Of a stretch of DNA of 64,000 nucleotides, positions 37,957 through 47,298 are shown piece after piece (the first letter of the stretch is position 1; each line of letters opens with the position of its first letter). The translations under genes and the position numbers were made by a program. The notes beneath the pieces were generated by a model, which worked only from the letters and a program-made list of their open reading frames with translations, was not told the origin of the DNA and searched no databases. This DNA is from SHVZ01 sp041906305 (GTDB taxonomy: Bacteria; Pseudomonadota; Alphaproteobacteria; SHVZ01): positions 744,001 to 808,000 of the forward strand of contig JAYRJL010000001.1 of assembly GCA_041906305.1 (NCBI GenBank), given 5' to 3'.

Positions 37957-39374
37957 GACGCTTTCCGCTGCGCCGCATAGCGGCTCATGAAGGTGCCGCC
38001 CTGCGGTGCCGGGAAGTCGCGGCCCTTGGTCCAGCCGGAGGCGAGCGGCAGCCACGAGTAGCGGCCATGCGCGCGCCCGAGAAGGCCCAGTAGGCGGGAG
38101 GCGAGGCCGGTGGCGAGGCGATAGAGCTTCGGCCGCTTGGCGAACCACGCCCAGAAGGCGAGGCCGGTGCGCACCGAAGCCGGCGTCAGGTGGCGCTCGA
38201 ACTCGCGCTCACGCCAATGGCGCATCATCTTCGGCAGCGGGATCTTCATCGGACAGACGCTCTCGCAGCGTCCGCAGAAGGTCGAGGCGTTCGGCAGGTG
38301 ACCCGCTTCCTGGATGCCGATCAGCGTCGGCGTCAGCACCGACCCCATCGGGCCCGGATAGACCCAGCCATACGCATGGCCGCCGACGGTCGCATAGACG
38401 GGGCAGTGATTGAGGCAGGCCGAGCAGCGGATGCAGCGCAGCATGTCCTGGAACTCGGTCCCCAGCATGTTGGTGCGGCCGTTGTCGAGCAGGACGACGT
38501 GGAACTCTTCCGGACCGTCGAGGTCGGCCGCGCGCTTCGGTCCCGTCGAGACCGTGGTGTAGACCGAGAACTCCTGGCCGGTGGCCGAGCGGGCGAGCAG
38601 GCGGAGGATCGTCGCCGCGTCTTCGAACGTCGGGACCAGCTTCTCCAGGCTCGCCAGCACGATGTGCATCTTCGGCAGGATCTGGGTCAGATCGCCGTTG
38701 CCCTCGTTGGTGACGATGATCGTCGAGCCGGTCTCGGCGATCATGAAGTTGGCGCCGGTGATGCCCACATCTGCTTCGAGGAACTTGGGCCGGAGAACCG
38801 TCCGCGCCTCGTCGAGAAGCTGGGTCGGCTCCTCCATCGGGCGGTTCGGATCGAGATGCGTGTGGCTCTTGTGGAAGGCCTCGATCACGTCCTCTTTGTT
38901 CAGATGGACGGCGGGCGCGATGATGTGGCTCGGCGGCTCCCGGCGAAGCTGGATGATGTACTCGCCGAGATCGGTCTCGACCGGCTCGATGCCCTTCTCT
39001 TCCAGGAAGTCGTTGAGCGCGATCTCTTCCGCGATCATCGACTTGCCCTTGGTGACGGTCTTGGCGTTCCGCTTGCGGCAGAGCTCGAGGATGGTCTGGC
39101 GGGCTTCCTCGGCGGTGCGGCACCAGTGCACATGGCCGCCGGCCTCGGTGACCTTCCGCTCGAAGCGCTCGAGGTAGAAGTCGAGGTTCTCGAGCACGTG
39201 GTTCTTGATCTCGCGGCCCTTCTCGCGGAGCTCCTCGAACTCCGGCAGCTTCTGGATCGCGGCGAGGCGGCGGGCCTGGAAGCCCGTCTTCATCATGCCG
39301 AGCGCCTTCTGCAGGCCCGGGTCGACGATCGCCTTCTTGACGTTGTCCTTGAAGGCGTGACTGGTCGCCTGCAT
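37953..39374 (-). CDS. lutB: Lactate utilization iron-sulfur protein LutB
   Basis: A 473-residue protein. The N-terminal LUD-like domain holds VTKGKSMIAEEIALN and TGANFMIAETGSTIIVTNEGN. The middle-to-C-terminal ferredoxin part carries two [4Fe-4S] motifs, CIRCSACLNHCP and CGRCESVCP. A helical tail ends with MSRYAAQRKAS. It passes electrons from lactate oxidation inside the LutABC complex. The ATG shares one base with the lutA stop. A much longer frame continues upstream but overlaps lutA and is rejected. Confidence 0.94.
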   Translation of the reverse strand: MQATSHAFKDNVKKAIVDPGLQKALGMMKTGFQARRLAAIQKLPEFEELREKGREIKNHVLENLDFYLERFERKVTEAGGHVHWCRTAEEARQTILELCRKRNAKTVTKGKSMIAEEIALNDFLEEKGIEPVETDLGEYIIQLRREPPSHIIAPAVHLNKEDVIEAFHKSHTHLDPNRPMEEPTQLLDEARTVLRPKFLEADVGITGANFMIAETGSTIIVTNEGNGDLTQILPKMHIVLASLEKLVPTFEDAATILRLLARSATGQEFSVYTTVSTGPKRAADLDGPEEFHVVLLDNGRTNMLGTEFQDMLRCIRCSACLNHCPVYATVGGHAYGWVYPGPMGSVLTPTLIGIQEAGHLPNASTFCGRCESVCPMKIPLPKMMRHWREREFERHLTPASVRTGLAFWAWFAKRPKLYRLATGLASRLLGLLGRAHGRYSWLPLASGWTKGRDFPAPQGGTFMSRYAAQRKAS

Positions 39375-40144
39375 CAGCGTTTCTCCGGCTCGCCGATCGG
39401 CGGCGCGTCGGTCATGCCGGCCAGCACCTCGGCGACGTGGCGGACCCGAACCGGGGATCCCTGGCGCTGCAGCTTGCCGGCCATGTTCATAAGGCACCCC
39501 ATGTCGCCCGCGAGCAGCGTGTCGGCGCCGGTCGCGGCCACGTCGTCGGCCTTCTCCTTGGCCATGCGCTCGGAGATGTCCGGATACTTGACGCAGAAGG
39601 TGCCGCCGAAGCCGCAGCAGATCTCGGCCGACGGCAGCTCCTTGAAGCCGAGCCCCTCGACCGTGGCCAGCAGCTTGCGCGGCTGCTCCTTCACCTTGAG
39701 TTCGCGCAGCCCCGAGCACGAGTCGTGATAGGTGACGGTGCCGTCGTAGGTCGCGAAGACGCGGTCGACCTCCATCACGTCGACGAGGAAAGAGACGAGC
39801 TCGTGCGTCTTGCCGGCGAGCGCCTGGGCCTTGGCCAGCAACTCCGGCTCGTCGGCGAACAGGGCCGGATAGTGCTCGTGGATCATGCCGGCGCAGCTTC
39901 CCGACGGGACGACCACGTAGTCGAAGCCGTGGAAGGCCTCGACGACGCCGCGGGCGATGTCGCGCGTATCCTTGCGGTCGCCCGAGTTGTAGGCCGGCTG
40001 GCCGCAGCAGGTCTGGGTCTCAGGAACCTCGACCCGGCAGCCTGCGTTTTCGAGAAGCTTGATCGCGGCGAAGCCCACCGACGGCCGCATCAGGTCGACC
40101 AGGCAGGTGACGAAGAGGCCGACGCGCGGCGTGGCGGATGGCAT
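39374..40144 (-). CDS. lutA: Lactate utilization protein LutA
   Basis: A 256-residue protein with two CCG domains (Cys-rich, heterodisulfide-reductase type): TQTCCGQPAYNSGD and EICCGFGGTFC, with further ligands in PSGSCAGMI, HDSCSGLREL and GDMGCLMNM. It is the first gene of lutABC and divergent from a RibD/DHFR-like gene. No lldR or lactate permease gene is in the flanks. It likely binds [4Fe-4S] clusters and oxidises L-lactate to pyruvate with LutB and LutC. Confidence 0.93.
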   Translation of the reverse strand: MPSATPRVGLFVTCLVDLMRPSVGFAAIKLLENAGCRVEVPETQTCCGQPAYNSGDRKDTRDIARGVVEAFHGFDYVVVPSGSCAGMIHEHYPALFADEPELLAKAQALAGKTHELVSFLVDVMEVDRVFATYDGTVTYHDSCSGLRELKVKEQPRKLLATVEGLGFKELPSAEICCGFGGTFCVKYPDISERMAKEKADDVAATGADTLLAGDMGCLMNMAGKLQRQGSPVRVRHVAEVLAGMTDAPPIGEPEKR

Positions 40145-40222
40145 GGGAGATCGCGTCGTCCTGACGTAAGCGGGAAGGTCTACAATGGCCGCCGGCTACC
40201 GATTAGATCAAGGGTCCTGAAC

Positions 40223-40771
40223 GTGACGGCGGAATTCCTGCTCCTCGCCGTGGTTTCCTCCGACGGCTTCATCGCCCGACATCCGGGCGACCCGCCCTGG
40301 ACCTGGGCGAGTCCCGAGGAGCAGGCGCGTTTCCGGGCCACGATGGCCCGGGTCTCCTGGTCGGTGATGGGCCGCGTCACCCACGAGACCGCGCTCAGGC
40401 CCGAACGCAAGCGCATCGTCTTCACCAGCGGCGTCACGGGCGTCGCCTGGCTGACGCCGAACCACCTCGGATTCAACCCGGCCGGCGCCCGCTTCGACGA
40501 GGCGATGGACCTAGCCAAGGCCGACGGTCAGGTCGCGATCCTCGGCGGCACCCGGGTCCATGACTACATGCTGGAGATCGGCCGGGTCGACGAGATCCGC
40601 CTGTCGGTCGAGCCAATCTCCTTCGGAGAAGGCCTGCCGCTGTTCACCGGAATCCCCTGGGCCGGCGTCGAGGCGCATCTCGCCACCCACGGCATGACGC
40701 GCACAGGCGAGGACGAGGTGCTGAACGCTGCGGGGACGATCGAGCGCGTGTACAGGAAGCTTCCGGCCTAG
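40223..40771 (+). CDS. Dihydrofolate reductase-like (RibD C-terminal) protein
   Basis: A 182-residue protein of the DHFR/RibD_C fold. It shows the N-terminal strand LLLAVVSSDGFIAR, the MGRVTHETAL nucleotide region, AILGGTRVHDYMLEIGRVDEIRLSVEP and a C-terminal VYRKLP. It is likely an NADPH-dependent reductase; it lacks the context of folate or riboflavin genes, so the substrate is open. The GTG start follows AAGGGTCC. A TACAAT at 40181-40186 is a candidate -10. Its TAG overlaps the convergent PilZ stop in CTAG (40768-40771). Confidence 0.8.
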   Translation: MTAEFLLLAVVSSDGFIARHPGDPPWTWASPEEQARFRATMARVSWSVMGRVTHETALRPERKRIVFTSGVTGVAWLTPNHLGFNPAGARFDEAMDLAKADGQVAILGGTRVHDYMLEIGRVDEIRLSVEPISFGEGLPLFTGIPWAGVEAHLATHGMTRTGEDEVLNAAGTIERVYRKLPA

Positions 40772-41127
40772 TGCGTCGTGGTACCGGCGTGGCGGCCCAC
40801 GTACTGGCGCTCCAGGTAGGCATCGAAGGCCGGATACTGGTCTGAATCGAGGTGGAAGAACTGCGCCGCCATCTCGCTCGGCGTCACGCGCACGACGACG
40901 GCACCGCCCTCGATCAGGATCTCGGCGTCGCCGTCGCGAAGGTGCAGGCGGAAATTGAACGAGCCGCCGACCTGATGGCCGCCGGCATAGGGCCGGATCA
41001 GCACGCCGGAGACGCTGACGTCGCAGACCTCGTAGCGAAGGCCGTCCACGTCCATCCAGCCTTCGCTCGGCCGGACGCGCGGATCCATGCGCCTGTTGAT
41101 GCCTTGATGCTCCGCCAAACGGGACAT
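40768..41127 (-). CDS. PilZ-domain protein (c-di-GMP receptor candidate)
   Basis: A 119-residue single-domain protein. The PilZ c-di-GMP signature appears as NRRMDPRVRPS (RxxxR) near residues 12-18 and DVSVSGVLIRPY (D/NxSxxG) near 36, at the usual spacing. GAAGGAAGG lies before the ATG. It should bind cyclic di-GMP and alter motility, polysaccharide synthesis or another output. It lies after the heparinase-like gene on the same strand, with a 56-base gap. Confidence 0.82.
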   Translation of the reverse strand: MSRLAEHQGINRRMDPRVRPSEGWMDVDGLRYEVCDVSVSGVLIRPYAGGHQVGGSFNFRLHLRDGDAEILIEGGAVVVRVTPSEMAAQFFHLDSDQYPAFDAYLERQYVGRHAGTTTH

Positions 41128-41183
41128 CCCGCCCTTCCTTCGATGCTCTCAGCGCATCACACCACAGAAATATTTACAAATGG

Positions 41184-42773
41184 TTAGCGTTTGCCTTCGC
41201 GGCGCAGCGCCCATTTGAGCGAGGTGTCGCCGTCGAGGATGCCAGTCACGAGCACGTGCTGGGCGCGCTTCATCTCGCCGGGACGGCCCAGATAGACGGC
41301 CTCGCCGAGATCCAGCCGGCCACCGGAAACCCGCAGCCGGAAGCCGCTGCCGGACGGCAGGCGGAGCAGGACGGCGGCGGCGTTCTGGGCGAGCGAGACC
41401 TGGACGCGCGGGTGCAGATGGAAGCGGAGCTGGTAGGGCTTGCCGGCACCGCCGGTCACGATGTCCTCGCCGCGGAGATCCTCGCCATCGGCCGACAGGT
41501 AGAGGCGCCGGCGGTGCGTGGCGCCGAGCCGTTCGGCGTAGCCGTCGTGGCTCGCCTCGAACCAGGTCTGGCCGTCGGCTTCCTCGCGCTTGACCTCGAT
41601 GCCCAGGGGCGGCGCGTCCGTCTCCAGCCGCGCCGCGTTGGTGTCGTCGATTGCCAGCGTCGAATGGGCGGCGGTGGCGCGCTGCGCGTTCGCCCATTCG
41701 TCGGAAAGCAGGCCGGCGCCGCCTAGGTTGACGATCAGGCGTTCGCGGCCGACCGAGAGCTCGAAGGAGAGGGGACCGGCATGCAGCTTGCCGTCGGTGG
41801 CGGGTCCATGACCGCAGTCGATGAAGAGGGAAGTGCGGCCGGCATGCAGCCGTTCGATGCCGAAATCCGGCGCGCCGACCGCGAGCCGGGAGCGGCTCTC
41901 GGACTGGTGGATGACCGCGTCGATCAGCGGGCCCGGCTCCTCGCTCGAGCCGTTGAACAAGGCGAGGCCGCCGTCCCCGTGGCGGAGATAGCGGAGCATC
42001 GCCGACATCGCCTCGATCGCCTGGGTCAGCGACGAAGGCTGACCGATACGCGCCAGCCGGAGCGCCTGCCGGATCTCGATCAGGTCGCGGAGGACTGCCA
42101 GATGGATCGATGGGCTGCGCGAGGCATGCCCACCATCGACCAGGACCTGCTCCGCCAGGGCTGTGTCGAGCCGGATCAGCGCCGGCTGGAGCAGCCCGTC
42201 GAGCCCGGTAAGTCCGACGGATGCGAGAACCAGCCCCTTGATCGCGGCGATGCGGTCGGCGCCGGGCGTCGCATCGTCGAGGACCCGCGCCAGATGCCGC
42301 GACTGGATCGAGAGGTCGGCCAGCACGCGCTCGCGGAAATCGTCGTCGGCCGACGCACAGAAGAACCCGTAATGGCCGAGCCAGGAAGATACGCGCCGGC
42401 CGATGACGTCGGGCCGCCAGGCGAGGGAATCCCAGCGCTGATGGCGGTCGAGCCAGCGGCCGACCAGCTCGCGCGCCCGGCGGCGGCCGAGATCGCCGCC
42501 GAGATCGCGAAGATCGGCCAGCCAGTCGAAGCCGTCGAGCGCGGCGCGCCATTCGTCAGGCGCATCATGCGGCGCCCAGCCCTGCTCTGGCAGCGTGAAG
42601 GCCCGACCGCCGAGGACCAGCTCGCCGTCGACCAGTGCGCGGCCGCGGGCGGCGTCGCCGGGCCAGAGCGCGGCGAGCGGGGTCGCCACGTCGACCGCGC
42701 GCCGCGACCGCATCGCCCAGCGATAGACAGGCGTGCGATAGAGGAGACGCCGGAAGCCGCTCGCCTCGCCCAT
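41184..42773 (-). CDS. Heparinase II/III family protein
   Basis: A 529-residue protein. The N-terminal helical toroid (WLADLRDLGGDLGRRRARELVGRWL, YGFFCASADDDFRERVLADL) precedes the heparinase II/III beta-sandwich (SRSRLAVGAPDFGIERLHAGRTSLFIDCGHGP, GPLSFELSVGRERLIVNLG, AHSTLAIDDTNAA). No signal peptide is evident. In alphaproteobacteria this gene is usually next to rpe and rsmB, and its natural substrate is unknown; real heparinase activity should not be assumed. GAGGG lies just before the ATG at 42773, 5 bases after the rpe stop. Confidence 0.85.
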   Translation of the reverse strand: MGEASGFRRLLYRTPVYRWAMRSRRAVDVATPLAALWPGDAARGRALVDGELVLGGRAFTLPEQGWAPHDAPDEWRAALDGFDWLADLRDLGGDLGRRRARELVGRWLDRHQRWDSLAWRPDVIGRRVSSWLGHYGFFCASADDDFRERVLADLSIQSRHLARVLDDATPGADRIAAIKGLVLASVGLTGLDGLLQPALIRLDTALAEQVLVDGGHASRSPSIHLAVLRDLIEIRQALRLARIGQPSSLTQAIEAMSAMLRYLRHGDGGLALFNGSSEEPGPLIDAVIHQSESRSRLAVGAPDFGIERLHAGRTSLFIDCGHGPATDGKLHAGPLSFELSVGRERLIVNLGGAGLLSDEWANAQRATAAHSTLAIDDTNAARLETDAPPLGIEVKREEADGQTWFEASHDGYAERLGATHRRRLYLSADGEDLRGEDIVTGGAGKPYQLRFHLHPRVQVSLAQNAAAVLLRLPSGSGFRLRVSGGRLDLGEAVYLGRPGEMKRAQHVLVTGILDGDTSLKWALRREGKR

Positions 42774-42778
42774 CGCCC

Positions 42779-43432
42779 TCAGCCGCGCAGTTTCGAGAGA
42801 TTCTCGGAATACTTCGCCGGTCCACCGGTGAAGGCGGCGGTGCCGGCAACCAGCACGTCGGCACCGGCGGCGACTGCCTGTCGTGCGGTCTCGGCGTTCA
42901 CGCCGCCATCGACCTCGAGGTCGATGTGCCGCTTCTGGCCGTCGATGCGCGCGCGGACGGCACGGATCTTTTCGACCTGGCTCTCGATGAAGCTCTGGCC
43001 GCCGAAGCCGGGATTGACCGTCATCACCAGCACCAGGTCGATGTCGCCCAGGACGAAGTCGAGCGCTTCCGGCGGCGTCCCGGGATTGAGCGCGACGCCG
43101 GCCTTCTTGCCGAGCGCGCGGATCGCCTGAAGCGTGCGATGCAGGTGCGGTCCCGACTCCGGGTGCACGGTCAGGATGTCGGCCCCCGCCGCGGCGAAGG
43201 CTTCGAGGTATGGATCTACCGGAGAGATCATCAGGTGCACGTCGAATGTCTTCTTCGAGTGCGGGCGCAGCGCCTTCACCACGTTCGGGCCGATGGTGAG
43301 ATTCGGCACGAAGTGCCCGTCCATGACGTCGATGTGGATGTAGTCGGCGCCGGCCGCGTCGATCGCGCGCACCTCCTCGCCGAGGCGCGAGAAGTCGGCC
43401 GACAGGATGGACGGGGCGAGGCGCAAAGGCAT
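42779..43432 (-). CDS. rpe: Ribulose-phosphate 3-epimerase
   Basis: A 217-residue TIM-barrel enzyme that interconverts ribulose 5-phosphate and xylulose 5-phosphate. Motifs: APSILSADFSRLG, DYIHIDVMDGHFVPNLTIGP (metal His and Asp), DVHLMI, MTVNPGFGGQSFI, and EVDGGVNAETA. There is no Shine-Dalgarno sequence; instead TATAAA lies 8 bases before the ATG, suggesting a leaderless message. It lies between an amidase and the heparinase-like gene. Confidence 0.96.
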   Translation of the reverse strand: MPLRLAPSILSADFSRLGEEVRAIDAAGADYIHIDVMDGHFVPNLTIGPNVVKALRPHSKKTFDVHLMISPVDPYLEAFAAAGADILTVHPESGPHLHRTLQAIRALGKKAGVALNPGTPPEALDFVLGDIDLVLVMTVNPGFGGQSFIESQVEKIRAVRARIDGQKRHIDLEVDGGVNAETARQAVAAGADVLVAGTAAFTGGPAKYSENLSKLRG

Positions 43433-43440
43433 ATCGGCTG

Positions 43441-43468
43441 TTTATAGGCGGCTTCGACGCTTCCGCAA
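43441..43468 (-). promoter_or_regulatory. Candidate promoter giving a leaderless rpe transcript
   Basis: On the minus strand TTGCGG is followed after 16 bases by TATAAA (43446-43441), and 8 bases later comes the rpe ATG. The predicted start point is at or next to the start codon. Confidence 0.5.
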
Positions 43469-43509
43469 GCGCGGAGAAGATCGCGGCGAATGCGAATCGG
43501 CTGCAGGCT

Positions 43510-44913
43510 TCACCAGGCCGGGTCGATCGGCTGGACGATGCCTTCGGCGGCCTCGATGACCTCGCCTGCGTCGAGGGCAAGATCCTCGCGCATCCGCCCG
43601 GTGACGATCTGGACGCCGGTCCTGAGCGCGCCATGCGAGCCGACCGGCACGGCCAGGCCGGGCAGGCCGAGCGCCGGAGCCAGGAAGCTCACGCGCAGCG
43701 AATCCAGGATCTTTCGCTGGCCGTCCCGGGTCAGATCCTGGTCGACGGGCGGCGGCAGGTCACACGCGGTCGGCATGACGACGGCCACGTAGCGCTGGAA
43801 GAATTCCTGCCAATGGAACAAGCAGAGGTCGCGCCGCGCATAGGCGTCGAGGACGGCCGTCGGATCCTTCGGAGGCGGCGAGAGATCGAACCAATGGCGA
43901 AGCGAGGTGACGGCGTTCGGTTCGGCATACTTGTCGATGGTCGGTCCAAGCGTGCGGAACACGTCGCCCATTCCGACCACATGCCAGATACCGACCACTT
44001 CCTCGACGTCGGGGGGGAGAACCTCCTCGACGACGTAGCCGGTCTCTGCGAGGTGCCGACCGGCGCGACGGACAGCCTCCGCCTGTGCCGGATGGGTGAA
44101 GCCGCCGGGGATCTCCGGTGCGATTGCGACCCGGAGCGGACGCGGCGGCGCCGGTCCGATCAATGGTGCATCGACCCAGCGCGTGTCGCGCGGATCGCCC
44201 TTCGCCATGACCGAGAGCGCGAGGCGCGCATCGCGCACGCTCCGCACATGAGGTCCCTGGGTCGCCATCAGGAGGGATCCGATCGGCCTTGGCGCCGTCG
44301 CCGTCGGATTGAAGGCCGGCACGCGTCCAAGCCCGACGCGAAGCCCGACCACGCCGTTGCAATAGGCGGGGATGCGCACCGAGCCGCCGATGTCGTTGCC
44401 ATGGGCGATCGCACCCATGCCGGATGCGACGGCAGCGCCCGCGCCGCCCGAGGAGCCGCCGGGAGAGACGCCGCGATCCAGGGGGTTGTAGGTGCGACCG
44501 TGCAGCGCGTTGTCGGTGAAGGCGCGCATGGAGAAGGCGGGCGCGTTGGTGCGCCCGATGAAGACGGCGCCGGCGCGCCTCAGGTTGGCGATGACCGGTG
44601 CGTCCTCGGCGGCGATCAGGTCCTTGAAGGCCGCGACACCGTTGTCGGTGGGGTGGCCCTTCTGGTCGGTGTTGATCTTTGTCGTGACCGGGACGCCGTG
44701 CAGGGGACCCAGGCTCTCGCCGCGGCGACGCGCCGCGTCGGCGGCATCGGCCTGGGCCAAGGCCTCGTCGTCCATGCGGCGGACGATGGCGTTGAGCTTG
44801 GGGTTCACCGCGTCGACGCGGGCGAGACAGGAGAGGACCGCTTCGCGCGCAGAAACGCGGCCGAGGCGGATCAACCGGGCGAGGTCGGTGGCGTCGAGCT
44901 TCCAGAGGTCCAT
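43510..44913 (-). CDS. Amidase (amidase-signature family)
   Basis: A 467-residue amidase-signature enzyme. The Ser-cisSer-Lys triad is visible: Lys79 (VTTKINTD), Ser154/155 (SPGGSSGGAGAAVA) and Ser178 (GNDIGGSVRIPA). The C-terminal part has LPGLAVPVG as in GatA-like amidases, but no gatC or gatB is present, so it is a free amidase rather than the tRNA amidotransferase. I chose the ATG at 44913, where MDLWKLDATDLARLI aligns with the family; 9 residues upstream are doubtful. It lies between rsmB and rpe, which are usually adjacent in related genomes. Confidence 0.9.
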   Translation of the reverse strand: MDLWKLDATDLARLIRLGRVSAREAVLSCLARVDAVNPKLNAIVRRMDDEALAQADAADAARRRGESLGPLHGVPVTTKINTDQKGHPTDNGVAAFKDLIAAEDAPVIANLRRAGAVFIGRTNAPAFSMRAFTDNALHGRTYNPLDRGVSPGGSSGGAGAAVASGMGAIAHGNDIGGSVRIPAYCNGVVGLRVGLGRVPAFNPTATAPRPIGSLLMATQGPHVRSVRDARLALSVMAKGDPRDTRWVDAPLIGPAPPRPLRVAIAPEIPGGFTHPAQAEAVRRAGRHLAETGYVVEEVLPPDVEEVVGIWHVVGMGDVFRTLGPTIDKYAEPNAVTSLRHWFDLSPPPKDPTAVLDAYARRDLCLFHWQEFFQRYVAVVMPTACDLPPPVDQDLTRDGQRKILDSLRVSFLAPALGLPGLAVPVGSHGALRTGVQIVTGRMREDLALDAGEVIEAAEGIVQPIDPAW

Positions 44914-44976
44914 TCCCGCCCGAGCTCCTGCTGATAGCATCCTTGGGAGCCATCAACGCTCAAGCGGAAGTCGTCG

Positions 44977-46239
44977 TCAAACCTTCCTGAGGCGCGCCGC
45001 GAAGAAGCCGTCCATGCCGCCCTTCTCCTTCCAATGGGAGGGAAGGGTCCTGAGGAATCCGTCGCGGATCATCTCCGCCGGAACTTCGTCGGCGGTCACC
45101 GCTACGGCCGTGACCGGCGCGCCGCCACCCAGGAGCCGGGCGATTCGCTGCGGCCCTTCCTCGGGCTCGAGCGAGCAGACGCAGTAGACGAGCAGCCCGC
45201 CGGGCGGCAGCAGGCGCACGGCGTGGTCGAGCAGGCGGTCCTGGACCGCGCTGAGGCGCTGCACGTCCGTCGGCGACTTGAGATGCACGACGTCCGGATG
45301 GCGACGAAGCGTTCCGGTTGCCGAGCAGGGCGCGTCGAGCAGGATCGCGTCCGGCGGCTCTGCCGGCTGCCAGGCGGCGGCATCGGCCGCGATCAGCTGG
45401 GCTTCCGCCTTCACGCGCTGAAGATTCTCGCGCACGCGCTCGAGCCGTCGCGCCGAGCGGTCGACGGCGACGACGCGCGCACCGGCCGTGGCGAGCTGAA
45501 GCGTCTTGCCGCCGGGAGCGGCGCAGAGATCGGCGACACGACGGCCGGCGACGTCGCCGAGCAGACGAACGGGCAGGGCTGCTGCGGCGTCCTGTACCCA
45601 CCACGCGCCGTCGCCGAAGCCGGCGAGTTCGCCGACGATCGCGCTGGCACGCCGGAGCGTGCCGGTCGGCAGGATCTCGGCTTCGAGGCGCGGGGCCCAC
45701 AGCTTGGCGTCCGCGCGGACCGAAAGATCGAGCGGCGGCTCCGTCAGATGAACCTCGGCGATCGACCGCGCCGTCGCCTCGCCGTAGGCGCCGACCCATG
45801 ACTCCCACAGCCAGTCGGGCGTCGAGAGGCGGGCGGCGTCCTGCGCCTGCCAGAGCGCGGCGCCTTCGCGCGTCGCGCGGCGAAGCACGGCGTTGACCAG
45901 TCCCTTGAAGCCGTCGAAGCGGCCTTCGAGCAGCCGCACGCTCGAATCGACCGCGGCGTGGTCGGCGGTGCCCAGGACGAGGACCTGGACCAGGCCGAGG
46001 CGAAGCACGTCGAGGACCGGCGCCGCCTTCTCGGGCAGCGGTCGCTCGACGAAGCGGGCGATCAGGTCGTCGAGCTGGCCGAGCCGGCGAAGCGCGGTCG
46101 CCACCAGCAGGCGGGCGAAGGCCCGGTCGCGCGGTTCGAGCGTATCGAGCCCGCCGTCGGCCAGCGCCTCGTCGAGCGGTCGACGCCGTCTCAGGACCTC
46201 TTCGAGAAGGAGGTGAGCGACGCTTCGGGCGCCGCTCAC
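44977..46239 (-). CDS. rsmB: 16S rRNA m5C967 methyltransferase
   Basis: A 420-residue protein. The N-terminal NusB-like domain (about 1-130) has SVRLLEGRFDGFKGLVNAVLRR. The SAM-dependent methyltransferase domain has DLCAAPGGKTLQLA (motif I), VAVDRSARRLERVRENL, the catalytic Cys in LDAPCSATGTLRRHPDV and the second in LLVYCVCSLEPEE. It methylates C967 of 16S rRNA. It lies 34 bases downstream of htpX on the same strand. Confidence 0.94.
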   Translation of the reverse strand: MSGARSVAHLLLEEVLRRRRPLDEALADGGLDTLEPRDRAFARLLVATALRRLGQLDDLIARFVERPLPEKAAPVLDVLRLGLVQVLVLGTADHAAVDSSVRLLEGRFDGFKGLVNAVLRRATREGAALWQAQDAARLSTPDWLWESWVGAYGEATARSIAEVHLTEPPLDLSVRADAKLWAPRLEAEILPTGTLRRASAIVGELAGFGDGAWWVQDAAAALPVRLLGDVAGRRVADLCAAPGGKTLQLATAGARVVAVDRSARRLERVRENLQRVKAEAQLIAADAAAWQPAEPPDAILLDAPCSATGTLRRHPDVVHLKSPTDVQRLSAVQDRLLDHAVRLLPPGGLLVYCVCSLEPEEGPQRIARLLGGGAPVTAVAVTADEVPAEMIRDGFLRTLPSHWKEKGGMDGFFAARLRKV

Positions 46240-46273
46240 CTCGTCCTCAGCCGCATCTGGTCACGCAAAGCGG

Positions 46274-47197
46274 TCAGCCCCATGGACCGCGGCGGGGTGC
46301 GCTGGCTGGCACGCTGGTCGCGTAGGCAGGGCGACCGGCGTTTCCGCCCCCCATCATGCCGGCCATCTCGCGGAGCGCGGCGATCCGGTTCTCGGTCGAC
46401 GGATGCGTCGAGAACAGGTTGTCCATCGCGCCGCCATGCAGCGGGTTGATGATGAAGAGGTGCGCGGTCGCCGGGTTGCGCTCGGCAGTCTCGTTGGGGA
46501 TCGCGTGGGCGGCCTGCTCGATCTTGGCGAGAGCCGAGGCGAGCCACATCGGCTGGCCGGCGATCTCCGCGCCGGCCCGGTCGGCCTCGTACTCGCGCGT
46601 CCGGCTGATCGCCATCTGCACCAGCATCGCTGCCATCGGTGCCAGGATCATCATCAAGATGCCGCCGATCGGCCCGAGCGGGCTCGAGCGATTGTCGGAG
46701 TTCGAATAGCTCGAGAACATCGCCATGTTGGCGAGCATGCCGATGGCGCCGGCGATCGTCGCGGTGATCGTCATGGTCAGCGTGTCGCGATTCTTCACGT
46801 GCGCGAGCTCGTGTGCCATCACGCCCGCGACCTCCTCGGTCGTGAGCTGGCGCAGCAGCCCGGTCGAGGCCGCGACCGCGGCGTTCTCCGGGTTGCGACC
46901 CGTCGCGAAGGCGTTCGGCTGGTCGGAATCGATGATGTAGACCTTGGGCATCGGCAGCTGCGCGCGCTCGGCGAGCCTCGCCACCATGTCGTAGAACCAC
47001 GGCAGCGTCGCGCGGTCGATCTCCTGCGCGCCGTGCATCGACAGCACCATCTTGTCCGCGTTCCAGTAGGCGAAAAGGTTGGTCGCGCCGGCGATGCCGA
47101 GCGCGATCAGCATGCCGCCTTCACCACCGATCATGTAGCCGATGGCGAGGAACAGGGCGGTCATCGCCGCCAGGAGCATGAAAGTACGTGCGTTCAT
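46274..47197 (-). CDS. htpX: Membrane protease HtpX
   Basis: A 307-residue zinc metalloprotease of the inner membrane. Two transmembrane segments at the N-terminus and two after the active site flank the HExxH motif (His129-Glu130 and His133 in MAHELAHVKN). The third ligand is in the REYEADRAGAE segment. ATGRNPENAAVA and FSTHPSTENRIAAL are typical M48 motifs. It degrades damaged membrane proteins. It is divergent from the DUF1674 gene. Confidence 0.95.
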   Translation of the reverse strand: MNARTFMLLAAMTALFLAIGYMIGGEGGMLIALGIAGATNLFAYWNADKMVLSMHGAQEIDRATLPWFYDMVARLAERAQLPMPKVYIIDSDQPNAFATGRNPENAAVAASTGLLRQLTTEEVAGVMAHELAHVKNRDTLTMTITATIAGAIGMLANMAMFSSYSNSDNRSSPLGPIGGILMMILAPMAAMLVQMAISRTREYEADRAGAEIAGQPMWLASALAKIEQAAHAIPNETAERNPATAHLFIINPLHGGAMDNLFSTHPSTENRIAALREMAGMMGGGNAGRPAYATSVPASAPRRGPWG

Positions 47198-47262
47198 CTC
47201 TTCCAGTTGGTCCGAAGGGACTGAGCCAGGGAAATGGCCTCGCGGCCACCTTCCTTCAAGGC

Positions 47263-47291
47263 TTGGCGGGGTTCCGGAGGGGGCCTATAAC
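47263..47291 (+). promoter_or_regulatory. Candidate promoter giving a leaderless DUF1674 transcript
   Basis: TTGGCG (47263-47268) and TATAAC (47286-47291) are separated by exactly 17 bases; the ATG at 47299 is 7 bases beyond the -10. No Shine-Dalgarno sequence is present between them. Confidence 0.55.
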
Positions 47292-47298
47292 GCCCCAG

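Noticed and set aside
40223..40771. True dihydrofolate reductase (folA).
   Set aside because: Sequence fits the RibD_C/DHFR-like reductases better, and no thyA or other folate gene is nearby.
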